Assembly: GCA_029339505.1 (NCBI GenBank)
Contig: JAQISU010000348.1
Span: 2,517,501 to 2,581,500, forward strand
Source of the DNA: Unio delphinus
Taxonomy: Eukaryota; Mollusca; Bivalvia; Unionida; Unionidae
Reading direction: 5' to 3'
DNA length: 64,000 bases
Shown: piece after piece, positions 63,890-64,000 of the stretch
Layout: each line of letters begins with the position of its first letter
Numbering within the stretch: the first letter of the stretch is position 1
Made by a program: the position numbers and the translations under genes
The notes under the pieces: generated by a model
What the model was told of the DNA's origin: nothing
Database searches by the model: none
The model's input: the letters and a program-made list of their open reading frames with translations, nothing else

Positions 63890-64000
63890 TTGGAGTGCGT
63901 CTTAAGTTATGTTCCTAGTGCTGTTATTAGACGTTGTTGTTTTTAATAAGTACACAATATTATTTGTAGGAAAATTTAAACAAAATGTAACTAAATCTAC

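Noticed and set aside
63709..63946. Poly-Asn, poly-Tyr and poly-Ile frames
   Set aside because: Translations of trinucleotide microsatellites.

Overview
The window is a piece of an intron-rich, AT-rich invertebrate nuclear genome. The spliced exons, the mixture of LINE, SINE and Polinton copies and the many microsatellites fit a marine invertebrate, most likely a mollusc; the species cannot be named from sequence alone.

Host gene. Seven exons on the + strand (15360-63280) have matching splice phases and are read here as one gene. They encode a signal peptide, a cysteine-rich Ly6/uPAR-like domain on three exons, one complete immunoglobulin (Ig) domain on two exons, and the first half of a second Ig domain. 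Nearly everything else lies in its introns or upstream. The intron from 31160 to 57271 is 26 kb and holds the most important feature.

Main element (38266-54489). This is a structurally complete Polinton/Maverick (adintovirus-like) element of 16,224 bp. It has 197-bp terminal inverted repeats (TIRs) beginning AGCAGCAG and a 5-bp target duplication TATGT. The left half holds a packaging ATPase (-), a zinc-finger/phospholipase A2 gene that appears to use a -1 ribosomal frameshift (+), a DDE integrase (+), an HNH nuclease (-), a family B DNA polymerase fused to a superfamily 1 helicase (-), and a small zinc protein (+). A gene-poor centre carries an inverted repeat and a 33-bp tandem array. The right half is a + strand virion block: two unassigned proteins, a small virion-type protein, a double-jelly-roll major capsid protein (MCP), a pX-like hydrophobic protein, an adenain-like protease, a repeat-containing fibre candidate, a membrane protein and a penton-like protein. 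An in-frame TGA in the polymerase and a frameshift in the MCP show that this copy is probably decaying.

Older Polinton material. The complete element sits inside an older relative in opposite orientation (37490-38260 and 54495-56945), exactly at the tail-to-tail junction of its HNH and integrase genes. A further fragment of this family lies at 32600-34860. A different Polinton lineage left two degraded copies at 1-5340 and about 17010-20760; the second has a BIR (IAP-type) pseudogene at its edge.

Retroelements. One jockey/I-type LINE lies at about 11590-14660, preceded by repeated leader-like modules (5690-11300). A second LINE family is present at 16205-16910, 23195-25303, 25304-29130 and 35860-37160. 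A small Ty3/gypsy remnant (35400-35850) and two tRNA-derived SINE copies (58775-59110, 62285-62525) complete the set.
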